Counted from the first letter of the stretch, positions 45,359-54,209 are shown. The stretch: 64,000 nt of DNA from Providencia huaxiensis (GCF_002843235.3 NZ_CP031122.1:100993-164992), one strand, 5' to 3'. Numbers and translations are program-made. The notes: generated by a model from the sequence alone, not told the origin.

Positions 45359-46516
45359 TTACCCCACCAAACTCCGGAAACTCGCCCGGTAGTCCGTCGG
45401 CTTGAGATGCACATGTTGGCTGAGGTCGCCGGGTAGCGTGAACAGGCGCGGACCGTCCCGAAACTGGAACACGCGATACAGATGGAATTGATCGCCCGCC
45501 TCCTTGGAGAATTCGAGTTCGTTGTGGCTGACCAAGAAAGACGAGCCTACCCCGCCATTGGTGGTTTTCACCTCGATGAAGCGCTCATGGGCGTCCTCTT
45601 CGAACGACAGGATGTCGAACCCCGCACCGTCTCCCTGGGTGTCGGACACCCAATCCAGCCGCTGAAAAAGCTCTGGGTGGCCGAGCTCGGTCAGGCGTTG
45701 CTGTTCGTAGCCAATCACCCACTGCTCCCCTGCCCGGCCCAGCTTGCGGTTGGCTTCATCGCGAGCGGCATAATCGAACTTTCGCGGTAGGCGTTGCCGT
45801 AGAGATGCCGGGGTACGCACAAGCACTTCACGGGCGGGTGGTTCTACCAAAGCCGCTCGGTAGGTTTTGTCACCCGGAAGTTTTACCTCCTCCAGGGCAT
45901 CGACAAGAGCGCCGACCGTCTGCTGATGTTCCAGAACGTAGGCGTGTACGGATTTACGCAGCAGCAGTTGGCTGTTGCCGCGTGGCTTGTAGCCGTTGAT
46001 ATAGGGCAGGCCCAGGGCATCGAGTACGGCGCTAATGTTCTGGTGCTTGAGCTCGACTGAAGACTTGCTGCGACCGTTCAGCAGTTGGCGCAGTGCCTGG
46101 TTGTGCTCGGACTTGTGGTACGGCTCCCCAGCCGCCTCGGCACGCAGCATGTCGAAATAGTCTTCGACCGTGGCCAGGACCTCTTCTTCGGACCAGTCTT
46201 CGCCGATGCGAATGATGCGAAACCCGAGCCGCGTCAGCGCCGGAACGACGGTCGTCTCGCCACCGGAGAAGCTGTCAGCAGTGAGCGGGCCCTGCTCGGG
46301 AAATTGCTTGCCGAAGGCCACACCGGCGATGGCCTTGGAATCGCAATCGGTGCCGGTCTTCGGATCACGTACCAGGAAGTCGCGGGACTTGCCGTAGCCG
46401 TGGCGCGCCAGGAATTTCGTGCGGCCCAGTTGCACGAACTCATCGATGGCAGCCTGCACGGCGGCGGGGCTTCGAAGCTGGGAGAGTTGAGACACAGGGT
46501 CCTTCCTTACTGTCAT
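45359..46516 (-). CDS. DUF3883 protein with a ScoMcrA-like N-terminal head
   Basis: 385 residues from MTVRKDPVSQL (46516); the frame is open further upstream but this Met fits the domain start. The N-terminal part (about 1-110) resembles the head domain of ScoMcrA-type modification-dependent nucleases (RHGYGKSRDFLVRDPKTG). The C-terminal part (about 270-385) is DUF3883, a nuclease-like fold (NRKLGRAGEQWVIGYEQQRL ... GAGFDILSF ... FIEVKTT). D and E-x-K residues of a PD-(D/E)xK site are visible. No HNH domain is seen. It could be a defence gene carried by the island. The function is not known. Confidence 0.72.
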   Translation of the reverse strand: MTVRKDPVSQLSQLRSPAAVQAAIDEFVQLGRTKFLARHGYGKSRDFLVRDPKTGTDCDSKAIAGVAFGKQFPEQGPLTADSFSGGETTVVPALTRLGFRIIRIGEDWSEEEVLATVEDYFDMLRAEAAGEPYHKSEHNQALRQLLNGRSKSSVELKHQNISAVLDALGLPYINGYKPRGNSQLLLRKSVHAYVLEHQQTVGALVDALEEVKLPGDKTYRAALVEPPAREVLVRTPASLRQRLPRKFDYAARDEANRKLGRAGEQWVIGYEQQRLTELGHPELFQRLDWVSDTQGDGAGFDILSFEEDAHERFIEVKTTNGGVGSSFLVSHNELEFSKEAGDQFHLYRVFQFRDGPRLFTLPGDLSQHVHLKPTDYRASFRSLVG

Positions 46517-46545
46517 GGTGTGCCGGGAACCGCCGAGCCACGAGA

Positions 46546-46791
46546 TTATGAGTAGCCCCTGAACAGAAACGTCACGATAAAAGCCGTGAACGCCACCAGG
46601 CCCATTAAATCCCTTGCGTATTTGCAGCCCGTGCTGTCCAAACCTGTACCAGGTCCGATCAACACGCTCCAACCATTGAGGTACGAAAACACCGCCTGAC
46701 CGAACAAAAAATGCGTGATAGCCGCCGCAGCCATGACGCCGGAATCGTCAGACAGGCTGTAGCTGTTGACCATTGCCCTGTACGCCTGCAT
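46546..46791 (-). CDS. Small hydrophobic protein, doubtful gene
   Basis: 81 residues with two hydrophobic segments (AAAAITHFLFGQAVFSYL and LMGLVAFTAFIVTFLFRG). No ribosome site is convincing at either Met. It ends 29 bp before the DUF3883 gene. It could be a real small membrane protein or chance. Confidence 0.4.
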   Translation of the reverse strand: MQAYRAMVNSYSLSDDSGVMAAAAITHFLFGQAVFSYLNGWSVLIGPGTGLDSTGCKYARDLMGLVAFTAFIVTFLFRGYS

Positions 46792-47077
46792 CTGAAATGG
46801 CTATTGCCCTGATGGGAGCCGGCTTTTCAGCCACCGACACCAGCGATGCCGTCAATATTCTTTACCCGATAACCATGACCGTACAAGCTAACAAGGCCTG
46901 GCAAGCCAGCGGACTTAAAAAGTCTTTTTTTCTACCATCCCACAAAAAAGTTCGTGGTGGAGAAAAGATAAGCTATGCAAGGCTTTAGGAGACGTGGTTT
47001 TTCAGGATGACGAAGAACGATTCGGCGCTAGGTGCAACATAGGTGCATCGCACGAGCGCTAGGAACGGCGAAAAAAG
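46792..47077. other. Spacer upstream of the split tRNA
   Basis: No supported gene. A run of T (46923-46931) and an A run before the tRNA are the only notable features. The tRNA promoter may be here, but no clear -35/-10 pair is seen. Confidence 0.4.
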
Positions 47078-47376
47078 GCGGACGTGGCGAAATCGGTAGA
47101 CGCAGCAGACTTTAAAATTGGAGTGCCCGCGGGGAAATCCGCGGAGTAGAACCGCTCAAAGTCGGGGAACGCTAACGGGCAATACCCTAAGCCAATCCCG
47201 AGCCAAGCCCCTTCGGGGGAAGGTGTAGAGACTGGACGGGCGGCGCCTAAAGCCTTCGGGCAATGGCGAAGGGACAGTCCAGACCACGAACGTCATCAGA
47301 CGGCGGCGAAAGTCGAGGTGGTACGAAAATCTGCTTCTCTGTGAGAGTACGGGTTCGAGTCCCGTCGTCCGCACCA
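47078..47376 (+). tRNA. tRNA-Leu(UAA) interrupted by a group I intron
   Basis: Exons 47078-47112 and 47326-47376. Joined, they fold as a class II tRNA: acceptor GCGGACG/CGTCCGC, D arm with GGTAGACGC, anticodon stem GCAGA/TCTGC with loop CTTAAAA (anticodon TAA), long variable arm with CTCT/AGAG, T arm ACGGG-TTCGAGT-CCCGT, and an encoded ACCA end. The intron lies between the first and second anticodon bases, the position known for bacterial and plastid tRNA-Leu(UAA) introns. The spliced gene looks functional. Confidence 0.93.
47113..47325 (+). ncRNA. Group I intron (IC3-like), 213 nt
   Basis: P1 pairs the exon end ACTT with GAGT in the intron and has the U-G wobble at the 5' splice site. P2 is CCGCGG/CCGCGG (47128-47147). 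The core has CGAGCCAAGCC, AAGGTGTAGAGACT, and the later GACAGTCCAG that forms P7 with AGACTGG. These match the Azoarcus tRNA-Ile intron core from memory. The last base is G. No ORF lies inside. It should self-splice. Confidence 0.9.
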
Positions 47377-47469
47377 CAAAGCCAAACATCCCTGCGATGA
47401 TCGACCTCTGGGCGTTTGGTCGTGAGCCCGCCACCCTCGCGCTACGCTTTGCGCAGGCGTCGAAGGCGA

Positions 47470-48012
47470 TCAGGTGCGCCCATCGATTCCGTCGAGCACC
47501 ATCGCTGCGAGTTCATCGCTGGTGTGTGCACCACTATCGAGAACACGGGTTGTGCATGGAAGCCGTTCCCTTGCGGCCAAGCATCGGGCGACATTCGCTA
47601 ATCGCCACTCTCGAATCTCCGCATTTCGATTCGGGTCAGGATGCATGGTCTGGTTCGCGATCCGGTGACGCAATAGGTCCTCGTTGAGCGTCAGAAAGAT
47701 GTGCAGCAGCTGATCGTCGATCCGCCTTACCCCGTCGAGTATCTCAGTCAGATAGTCCGGGTGCACGAGCGTCATTGGGATGATGATGTCCTGCGAGTAA
47801 TTCCTTCGAATCTCCCTGACCGCCGCGATCGTAAGTCCCCTCCACAAGGGGAGATCCTGATAGTCTCCGCTCGCTGGCATGGGGACCGTTTCTTTCACCA
47901 CGAACCCGATTTCCTCGGGGTCAAAGATCAGCGATTTGGAACGCCGATCGCGCAGCCGCTTAGCGAGCGTCGTCTTTCCGGCGCCGAAAGGTCCGTTGAT
48001 CCAGATTATCAT
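47470..48012 (-). CDS. tmrB: TmrB-like tunicamycin resistance protein
   Basis: 180 residues with a P-loop at the start (INGPFGAGKTTLAKRL, residues 5-20), of the TmrB family of ATP-binding proteins that bind tunicamycin. It usually travels with aac(3)-II, as here (12 bp downstream of it). Any benefit to the host is unclear. Confidence 0.88.
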   Translation of the reverse strand: MIIWINGPFGAGKTTLAKRLRDRRSKSLIFDPEEIGFVVKETVPMPASGDYQDLPLWRGLTIAAVREIRRNYSQDIIIPMTLVHPDYLTEILDGVRRIDDQLLHIFLTLNEDLLRHRIANQTMHPDPNRNAEIREWRLANVARCLAARERLPCTTRVLDSGAHTSDELAAMVLDGIDGRT

Positions 48013-48024
48013 TGTCGACGGCCT

Positions 48025-48885
48025 CTAACCTGAAGGCTCGCAAGAGCGCTCGACGGCCTCGTGCGGAGGCACGATCGGAGTGGTTCCGAAATGCTTCTCA
48101 AGATAGGTGACGCCGAACGTCACGATGTCCTGCGCGTCGAACAGGTAGCACTGAGCAAAGCCCACGACACCTTCTCGATGGCGACCGAGCTTCACGTAAG
48201 CATTTGCTATAGTTTCAACCGCATCCGGCTTTCCTTCGATAGCAAAGCAATCGAGAATGCCGTTTGAATCGTAATCCGATGCCGTTTTCCAGGCGACTTC
48301 ACCGTCTCTTCCAAGCATCGGCATCTCATACGTCACCCACCGTTTGTTGGGGATATCGGCAACCGCCTCGGCGTAGTGCAATGCGGTAACGGAGTTTAGC
48401 GGCGCACCCAACAGCAGGGCCTTCCCGCCAAGGCGAACGAACCGCTCGACGGGCGATCCTTCCCCCAAGGCGTGACCGAGTTCGTGAGGCTCCGTCAGCG
48501 TTTCAGCCAGCGGACCAACCGCGACCATCGATGCATCGGGGTGCGCGCTGCGCCGCGCGCCGGGGGCTTGAACCAGAAATTGATTCAGCAGGCCGAACCC
48601 ACGGTAAGTCCCGGCTGTTGCGGGATCGAACGGCAGCCAGGTACGGCGGGCTTCGTCATCCAGCCGAGCGCCATTCAGAGTCTCCTCGTAGGGTGATCGG
48701 TCCCACGACGCGTATCCCATCACAGTGCCAGTCGGCCCAACCGCGGAGCGTAACGCGGCAACGACCGTCTCCGCTCCTCCTTCGACCGGACCAATCGCTT
48801 TAAGTGAGGCATGCACCATCAAGAGGTCACCGGTTTGGACTCCGAGTTTTTGAAGCGCCTCCGTTATTGCCTTCCGCGTATGCAT
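48025..48885 (-). CDS. aac(3)-II: AAC(3)-II aminoglycoside N-acetyltransferase
   Basis: 286 residues from MHTRKAITEAL (48885), with GGAGATATCG upstream. The antibiotic N-acetyltransferase pattern is complete (MVHASLKAIGPVEGGAETVV, HPDASMVAVGP, LLGAPLNSVTALHYAE). It acetylates the 3-amino group of gentamicin, tobramycin and netilmicin. The subtype (IIa, IId or IIe) cannot be set by eye. The native promoter region is cut 34 bp upstream by the Tn2/Tn3 end. Confidence 0.96.
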   Translation of the reverse strand: MHTRKAITEALQKLGVQTGDLLMVHASLKAIGPVEGGAETVVAALRSAVGPTGTVMGYASWDRSPYEETLNGARLDDEARRTWLPFDPATAGTYRGFGLLNQFLVQAPGARRSAHPDASMVAVGPLAETLTEPHELGHALGEGSPVERFVRLGGKALLLGAPLNSVTALHYAEAVADIPNKRWVTYEMPMLGRDGEVAWKTASDYDSNGILDCFAIEGKPDAVETIANAYVKLGRHREGVVGFAQCYLFDAQDIVTFGVTYLEKHFGTTPIVPPHEAVERSCEPSG

Positions 48886-48919
48886 CGCGATATCTCCTCT
48901 AAACTGCAAAACACTATAC

Positions 48920-49054
48920 GGGGTCTGACGCTCAGTGGAACGAAAACTCACGTTAAGGGATTTTGGTCATGAGATTATCAAAAAGGATCTTCACCTAGAT
49001 CCTTTTAAATTAAAAATGAAGTTTTAAATCAATCTAAAGTATATATGAGTAAAC
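48920..49054. mobile_element. Second Tn2/Tn3 terminal fragment, 135 bp
   Basis: It is identical to 42046-42180 over its whole length and in the same orientation, beginning with the 38-bp end GGGGTCTGACGCTCAG.... IS26 cuts it at 49055. Confidence 0.93.
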
Positions 49055-49067
49055 GGCACTGTTGCAA
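49038..49067 (-). promoter_or_regulatory. Likely hybrid promoter for aac(3)-II
   Basis: On the minus strand TTGCAA (49062-49067) in the IS26 end is followed after 18 bp by TATACT (49038-49043) in the Tn2/Tn3 fragment. The outward -35 in IS26 is established; this pairing is my inference. The leader to aac(3)-II would be about 145 nt. Confidence 0.6.
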
Positions 49068-49874
49068 ATAGTCGGTGGTGATAAACTTATCATCCCCTTT
49101 TGCTGATGGAGCTGCACATGAACCCATTCAAAGGCCGGCATTTTCAGCGTGACATCATTCTGTGGGCCGTACGCTGGTACTGCAAATACGGCATCAGTTA
49201 CCGTGAGCTGCAGGAGATGCTGGCTGAACGCGGAGTGAATGTCGATCACTCCACGATTTACCGCTGGGTTCAGCGTTATGCGCCTGAAATGGAAAAACGG
49301 CTGCGCTGGTACTGGCGTAACCCTTCCGATCTTTGCCCGTGGCACATGGATGAAACCTACGTGAAGGTCAATGGCCGCTGGGCGTATCTGTACCGGGCCG
49401 TCGACAGCCGGGGCCGCACTGTCGATTTTTATCTCTCCTCCCGTCGTAACAGCAAAGCTGCATACCGGTTTCTGGGTAAAATCCTCAACAACGTGAAGAA
49501 GTGGCAGATCCCGCGATTCATCAACACGGATAAAGCGCCCGCCTATGGTCGCGCGCTTGCTCTGCTCAAACGCGAAGGCCGGTGCCCGTCTGACGTTGAA
49601 CACCGACAGATTAAGTACCGGAACAACGTGATTGAATGCGATCATGGCAAACTGAAACGGATAATCGGCGCCACGCTGGGATTTAAATCCATGAAGACGG
49701 CTTACGCCACCATCAAAGGTATTGAGGTGATGCGTGCACTACGCAAAGGCCAGGCCTCAGCATTTTATTATGGTGATCCCCTGGGCGAAATGCGCCTGGT
49801 AAGCAGAGTTTTTGAAATGTAAGGCCTTTGAATAAGACAAAAGGCTGCCTCATCGCTAACTTTGCAACAGTGCC
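49055..49874. mobile_element. IS26, complete
   Basis: 820 bp with the 14-bp ends GGCACTGTTGCAAA and TTTGCAACAGTGCC. Flanking 8-mers (GAGTAAAC and GATTGAGG) differ, so there is no target duplication. This suggests an IS26-made deletion or replicative event rather than simple insertion. Confidence 0.97.
49118..49822 (+). CDS. tnp26: IS26 transposase (IS6 family)
   Basis: 234 residues from MNPFKGRHF, the standard start. The DDE residues are in WHMDETYVKVNG, INTDKAPAYG and NNVIECDHGKLK. Intact. Confidence 0.97.
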   Translation: MNPFKGRHFQRDIILWAVRWYCKYGISYRELQEMLAERGVNVDHSTIYRWVQRYAPEMEKRLRWYWRNPSDLCPWHMDETYVKVNGRWAYLYRAVDSRGRTVDFYLSSRRNSKAAYRFLGKILNNVKKWQIPRFINTDKAPAYGRALALLKREGRCPSDVEHRQIKYRNNVIECDHGKLKRIIGATLGFKSMKTAYATIKGIEVMRALRKGQASAFYYGDPLGEMRLVSRVFEM

Positions 49875-49887
49875 GATTGAGGAGGCT

Positions 49888-50091
49888 ATGACACTAGCCA
49901 CCTCATCTATTGGCGACTATCGCTGGTTACACCGTCTCCATAGTTGGGTTACGGAGGTGGCTCAAGGTAAAGCCCCAGACTGGTGGACAGATCTGGATTG
50001 TGAAGTATCCCTCCCCCGAGAAGAAAAGCGGATCAGTACGTTCCTCTCGACACAAAAGAAGCGCATCACTCTCCAGATGTGTTTGTCGTAG
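49888..50091 (+). CDS. Backbone ORF at the IS26 junction, possibly truncated
   Basis: 67 residues from the ATG 14 bp outside IS26, with a GAGGAGG site that lies very close to the ATG. The frame is open back into IS26, so the original gene may have been longer and lost its start. No motif is recognised. The helicase gene follows 8 bp later. Confidence 0.5.
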   Translation: MTLATSSIGDYRWLHRLHSWVTEVAQGKAPDWWTDLDCEVSLPREEKRISTFLSTQKKRITLQMCLS

Positions 50092-50099
50092 GGGGCCTC

Positions 50100-51611
50100 A
50101 TGAAACAACTTCCTCCTGACACACCAGAACAATCACTGATCACTCAGTACAAAGGGCCTCGCCTTGTCGTTAAGGCCTACGCTGGAACGGGTAAAACCAC
50201 GACACTGGTGAAGTACGCCCACAACAACCTCGATTCACGTATCCTCTACTTGGCATACAACAGGGCTATCCGCGACGAGGCAAGAGAAAAGTTTCCTGCA
50301 AACGTAGACTGCAAAACGTCCCACCAGCTTGCCTACGCCACTATAGGAAGGGGCTACCAGCACAAACTCTCCGGCAACCTAAGGCTCACCGATATTGCCC
50401 AAGCGGTGAATACCAAGAACTGGACGTTTGCCAAAGATATTCTCGATACGCTCAACGCCTTTATGTGTAGTGCAGACATGCGGATTCTTTATACGCATTT
50501 TGCTCGCGCCGATACGGGTAAAGTGCTTACGTCCAAACAGGAGAGATACCAAATCCAGGTGGTCGAAGGTGCTGAGCTCATATGGAAACGGATGACAAAC
50601 GTTCAAGATCCGTTCCCGACCGTACACGATTGCTACCTCAAACAGTATCAGCTCGGGATGCCGAATCTGTCTCGCCGGTACACCACCATTCTTTTTGATG
50701 AAGCACAAGACGCTAACCCCGTAACAAGTAGCATCGTCCTACAGCAGAACTGCAAGGTAATCCTGGTTGGAGATCGCCACCAGCAGATCTATAGGTTCAG
50801 AGGCGCAAACAACGCCCTTGATAGCAAAGAGCTCATGAACGCCGACCAACTCTATCTCACTCATAGCTTCCGCTTTGGCCCCAACGTTTCGCTGGTGGCA
50901 AACGCCCTTCTTGAACTCAAAGGTGAAACACGACCTGTTGTTGGCCGGGGACCAGCAGATCAGGTACTCATGTTTTTACCAGGTGACGTGGGCCACCGCG
51001 CAATACTTCACCGAACCGTCATGGGGGTTATAGAGACGGCGCTCTCTGCGACCGAATCCGGAGCGCAGGTATTCTGGGTCGGTGGAATCGACGCTTACCA
51101 GATCAATGAGCTCCAGGATTTGTACTGGTTTTCGATGGCAGAGCCAGACCGGGTAAAGAATAAGAAACTGCTTGATGAGTATGAAGACTACTTCGAGTAT
51201 CAAGAAGTAGCGAAGGCGACCAAAGACCCTGAGATGATGAGGGCTGTCAAGATCATCAACAGCTACGATGAAATCCCTGAACGACTCACCACTCTACGAC
51301 GCAATACAGTCAAAGAAGAGTTTGGGGCTGACATTACGGTCTCAACAGCTCATCGGTGCAAAGGGTTGGAGTGGGACTTTGTTCAGCTCTATGACGACTT
51401 TCCGGATGTCCTGGACCCAGAGCTCGACCCAATGGCCCGTGACGATGAAATAAACCTGCTCTACGTTGCATCCACCAGAGCGATGCGAATCCTTGCGTTG
51501 AACAGCGCTGTCGAGATGGTTATCCGCTACATCACCCAAAAACGCATGGTCGAGAAGCAGATGAAGATGGCCGCAGAAGCGACAGAAGTTGAAGAGGACA
51601 CGACCAAATAG
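50100..51611 (+). CDS. UvrD/Rep-like superfamily 1 DNA helicase
   Basis: 503 residues from MKQLPPDTPEQ (50100, GGGGG upstream). Motifs in order: Q-like PEQSLI, Walker A KAYAGTGKTTTL (residues 25-36), motif II LFDEAQDAN, motif III VGDRHQQIYRFRGA, motif V VSTAHRCKGLEWD and motif VI LLYVASTRA. It lies upstream of traFHG but ends before the regulatory region there. A role in plasmid DNA processing is likely; the exact one is unknown. Confidence 0.88.
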   Translation: MKQLPPDTPEQSLITQYKGPRLVVKAYAGTGKTTTLVKYAHNNLDSRILYLAYNRAIRDEAREKFPANVDCKTSHQLAYATIGRGYQHKLSGNLRLTDIAQAVNTKNWTFAKDILDTLNAFMCSADMRILYTHFARADTGKVLTSKQERYQIQVVEGAELIWKRMTNVQDPFPTVHDCYLKQYQLGMPNLSRRYTTILFDEAQDANPVTSSIVLQQNCKVILVGDRHQQIYRFRGANNALDSKELMNADQLYLTHSFRFGPNVSLVANALLELKGETRPVVGRGPADQVLMFLPGDVGHRAILHRTVMGVIETALSATESGAQVFWVGGIDAYQINELQDLYWFSMAEPDRVKNKKLLDEYEDYFEYQEVAKATKDPEMMRAVKIINSYDEIPERLTTLRRNTVKEEFGADITVSTAHRCKGLEWDFVQLYDDFPDVLDPELDPMARDDEINLLYVASTRAMRILALNSAVEMVIRYITQKRMVEKQMKMAAEATEVEEDTTK

Positions 51612-51622
51612 TTTGGTCAATT

Positions 51623-51638
51623 CTTTCACATGTGAAAG
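51623..51638. promoter_or_regulatory. Dispersed palindrome, copy 4 (upstream of traF)
   Basis: CTTTCACATGTGAAAG, 20 bp upstream of the AcaCD-like box of traFHG, again on the side away from the gene. Confidence 0.75.
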
Positions 51639-51657
51639 TTGACAAATAAAACGCTCT

Positions 51658-51678
51658 AAGCGCCCTAAATGGGCGCTT
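51658..51678 (+). promoter_or_regulatory. Putative AcaCD box upstream of traF
   Basis: The core GCGCCCTAAATGGGCGC with A/T flanks is a nearly complete palindrome. It lies 68 bp before the traF start. Confidence 0.72.
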
Positions 51679-51745
51679 ACACCTGCCTAATTTCACGCCT
51701 CCCACCTCTACCATATCGAGCATGGGAAAATACGTGCGTGAGACT

Positions 51746-52762
51746 ATGAAAAAATCACCTTTGAATTTACTGCTCCTTGCAGCGCTCACGCTGGGGGCAT
51801 CACACCAGGCTTGGGCTCAAGATGGCACAAGACCTGGTTTTTATGAGCGAAAGGAAGAGGGTTGGTTCTGGTACAAGGAAGAGCCCAAAGAACCAGAGAA
51901 AAAACCCGAAAAGCCCAAACCAAAGCCTGTGGCAGAAGCGAAGCCTACACAGCCTAAGCCTGCTGCTCCGCTTCCGAGCGGCCCAGAAATGTTCTCAGCG
52001 GAATGGTTCCGGGAAAACTTACCCAAGTACAAAGACCTTGCTTGGAACAATCCTACCGTTGAAAACGTCAGGACGTTTCTCTACTTGCAACGATTTGCGA
52101 TAGATCGCTCTGAACAATTTTCCGATGCTACAGAGCTGGCGGTCGTAGGTGATCCTTTCTTGGATGAAATTACTCGACGTCCTGCTGCCACGTTTGCCTC
52201 ACAACAAGTTGATCGTGACGCTGGTAACGCCAAAAACATGCTACTCAAAAGCGTAGCCGAACGCGTAGGGATATTCTTCTTCTACAAGTCCGACGATGAC
52301 TACAGTGACTTGCAAGCACCGCTCATCAAGATGTTGGAACAAGGAGAAGGATTCTCGATCATTCCTGTATCTATGGACGGCAAACCACTCCCCAGTGGGC
52401 TTTTCCCCCATTACAAAACCGATGAAGGCCATGCCAAACAACTTGGTATCGTAACTTTCCCTGCTGTTTACCTCGCATCTCCAGACGGTCAGTTCGCTCC
52501 TATAGGACAAGGGCCAATGTCTCTTCCTGAGCTGAATCACAGGATTTTGGTCGCAGCAAAACGCAATGGTTGGGTCACAGACGAAGAGTTTAACCGTACA
52601 CGTCCGGTACTCAACCTGGAAAACAACATAGCCGAACGCTTGGCCTCACCAGAGCTGGGCTCTGACCTCAAACAGCTATCTCAAGCGAGCGGTGATAAAG
52701 ACAACTTTGTGCCACCGGAACAACTCATGAAGTACATCCGGGACAAATTACAGGAGAACTAA
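51746..52762 (+). CDS. traF: TraF, periplasmic pilus-assembly protein
   Basis: 338 residues from MKKSPLNLLLLAALTLG (51746), which starts at the signal peptide; an ATG 8 codons earlier is possible. After a Lys/Pro/Glu-rich linker (about 40-75) comes a thioredoxin-like TraF domain without CxxC (FFYKSDDDYS ... VTFPAVYLASPDG). First gene of traF-H-G. Confidence 0.92.
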   Translation: MKKSPLNLLLLAALTLGASHQAWAQDGTRPGFYERKEEGWFWYKEEPKEPEKKPEKPKPKPVAEAKPTQPKPAAPLPSGPEMFSAEWFRENLPKYKDLAWNNPTVENVRTFLYLQRFAIDRSEQFSDATELAVVGDPFLDEITRRPAATFASQQVDRDAGNAKNMLLKSVAERVGIFFFYKSDDDYSDLQAPLIKMLEQGEGFSIIPVSMDGKPLPSGLFPHYKTDEGHAKQLGIVTFPAVYLASPDGQFAPIGQGPMSLPELNHRILVAAKRNGWVTDEEFNRTRPVLNLENNIAERLASPELGSDLKQLSQASGDKDNFVPPEQLMKYIRDKLQEN

Positions 52763-52763
52763 G

Positions 52764-54197
52764 ATGGTCACGCACAAGACATTAAAAAGGAGCCTGCTTG
52801 CCCTGAGTGTGGCGGCCAGTCTCGTCATGGCACCGACAGGGGCGATAGCCGCTAACGGCCTCCAATCACAGATGGACAAACTCTTCAATGAAATGAGCAA
52901 CACAACACCACCTGGGGTTTATGAAAGCCAACGACGTGGCGTTTTAGCTGGTGGCCGGTTCACTGCAAAGACACGAATCTTCGACGAGAACCTGGTGAGC
53001 TTTGCCCCTCCATCATGGAAAGCTGGTTGCGGTGGTGTAGATCTGTTCGGCGGTTCGCTTTCCTTCATTAACGCGGATCAAATTGTCCAACTCCTTCGGG
53101 CTGTAGCAGCCAACGCCAAGGGCTATGCCTTCCAGCTTGCGCTCGATAACGTTTTCCCGGACGGAGCGAAGTGGATAGAGAACTTCCAGAAGAAAGTGCA
53201 AGCGCTCAACCAACATCTGGGCAACTCCTGCCAGCTCGCTCAAGGTTTCGTGAACGACCTAACCAGCGGCATGGACCTTAAACACAAAACTGATGCTTCT
53301 ATAACCGCGACAACTTCCGGCCTGTATGAAGACTTCTTCGGGTCCAAGCAGGAAACCAGCGGCAAGAGTCCTCTGGAAGAACTGAAAGCCAACAAACCTG
53401 ACGAATACAACAAGATGATTGGCAACATCGTCTGGAAGCAACTCAAGAGCAACAACGCCAACACCTGGTTCCAGTACGGGGATAACACCCTTCTTGAAGC
53501 GATCATGTCTTTAACCGGCACAGTCATCATTGGTGATCTGGTAAACGACCCGAACTCAACCGGCACTGGTGCGAAAACAACCCCTCTGACGACCCTACCA
53601 GGTAACAAGATCACCTTGTCAGACCTGATTTCAGGCGGTTCTGTTGAGATCTATTCCTGTGATTCTGATACGACCAACTGCCTGAGTGCTGGCTCCAGCA
53701 ATAAAACTGTCGTGCTCAAAGGTATCAAGAACCAGATCACCGATATGCTGTTAGGAACAAGCTCTACACCTGGTGTGATCTACAAATACGCAACGAACTC
53801 TGGAACCTTAACCGACCCAGAAAAGGCCTTTGTTTCTAACCTCCCCGGAGGGATTGGCACCATTGTTCGTAACTTGTCTGTCCTTTCACAGGACGGCGCT
53901 AACCTGTTCGCAACAGAGTCATCAGGAGCGATAGCCCTGACCATGATGTATAGCTTCTCGGAAGAGTTCTTCCGCGCAGCTCGCATTGCGATGGCTAACA
54001 GCAAATCACCCTACAAGAAAGAGGCACTAGAGCTTCTCGCGCAATCGCAACAGCAAATCCGTGCTGAATACACAATCCTGTCCTCTCAATACGGCGATCT
54101 GGCAAGCCAAATTGAGAAATACAACAACCTACTGGACAACATCCGCAAGCAAAAATACATGCTGGCAACTTTGTCCAATCCTCCTAGCACGAACTAA
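52764..54197 (+). CDS. traH: TraH, periplasmic pilus-assembly protein
   Basis: 477 residues with a signal peptide (cleavage after GAIA near residue 29), the conserved GCGGVDLFGGSLSFI segment near residue 90, and a helical C-terminus. It follows traF by 1 bp. Size and order match F-type TraH. Confidence 0.95.
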   Translation: MVTHKTLKRSLLALSVAASLVMAPTGAIAANGLQSQMDKLFNEMSNTTPPGVYESQRRGVLAGGRFTAKTRIFDENLVSFAPPSWKAGCGGVDLFGGSLSFINADQIVQLLRAVAANAKGYAFQLALDNVFPDGAKWIENFQKKVQALNQHLGNSCQLAQGFVNDLTSGMDLKHKTDASITATTSGLYEDFFGSKQETSGKSPLEELKANKPDEYNKMIGNIVWKQLKSNNANTWFQYGDNTLLEAIMSLTGTVIIGDLVNDPNSTGTGAKTTPLTTLPGNKITLSDLISGGSVEIYSCDSDTTNCLSAGSSNKTVVLKGIKNQITDMLLGTSSTPGVIYKYATNSGTLTDPEKAFVSNLPGGIGTIVRNLSVLSQDGANLFATESSGAIALTMMYSFSEEFFRAARIAMANSKSPYKKEALELLAQSQQQIRAEYTILSSQYGDLASQIEKYNNLLDNIRKQKYMLATLSNPPSTN

Positions 54198-54209
54198 GGA
54201 GCTATTGGA

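Noticed and set aside
46773..46988. 71-residue plus-strand ORF before the tRNA
   Set aside because: No ribosome site and low-complexity sequence.
49828..50091. 87-residue ORF starting inside IS26
   Set aside because: The start lies in the IS26 end; only the part after 49888 can be backbone coding sequence.
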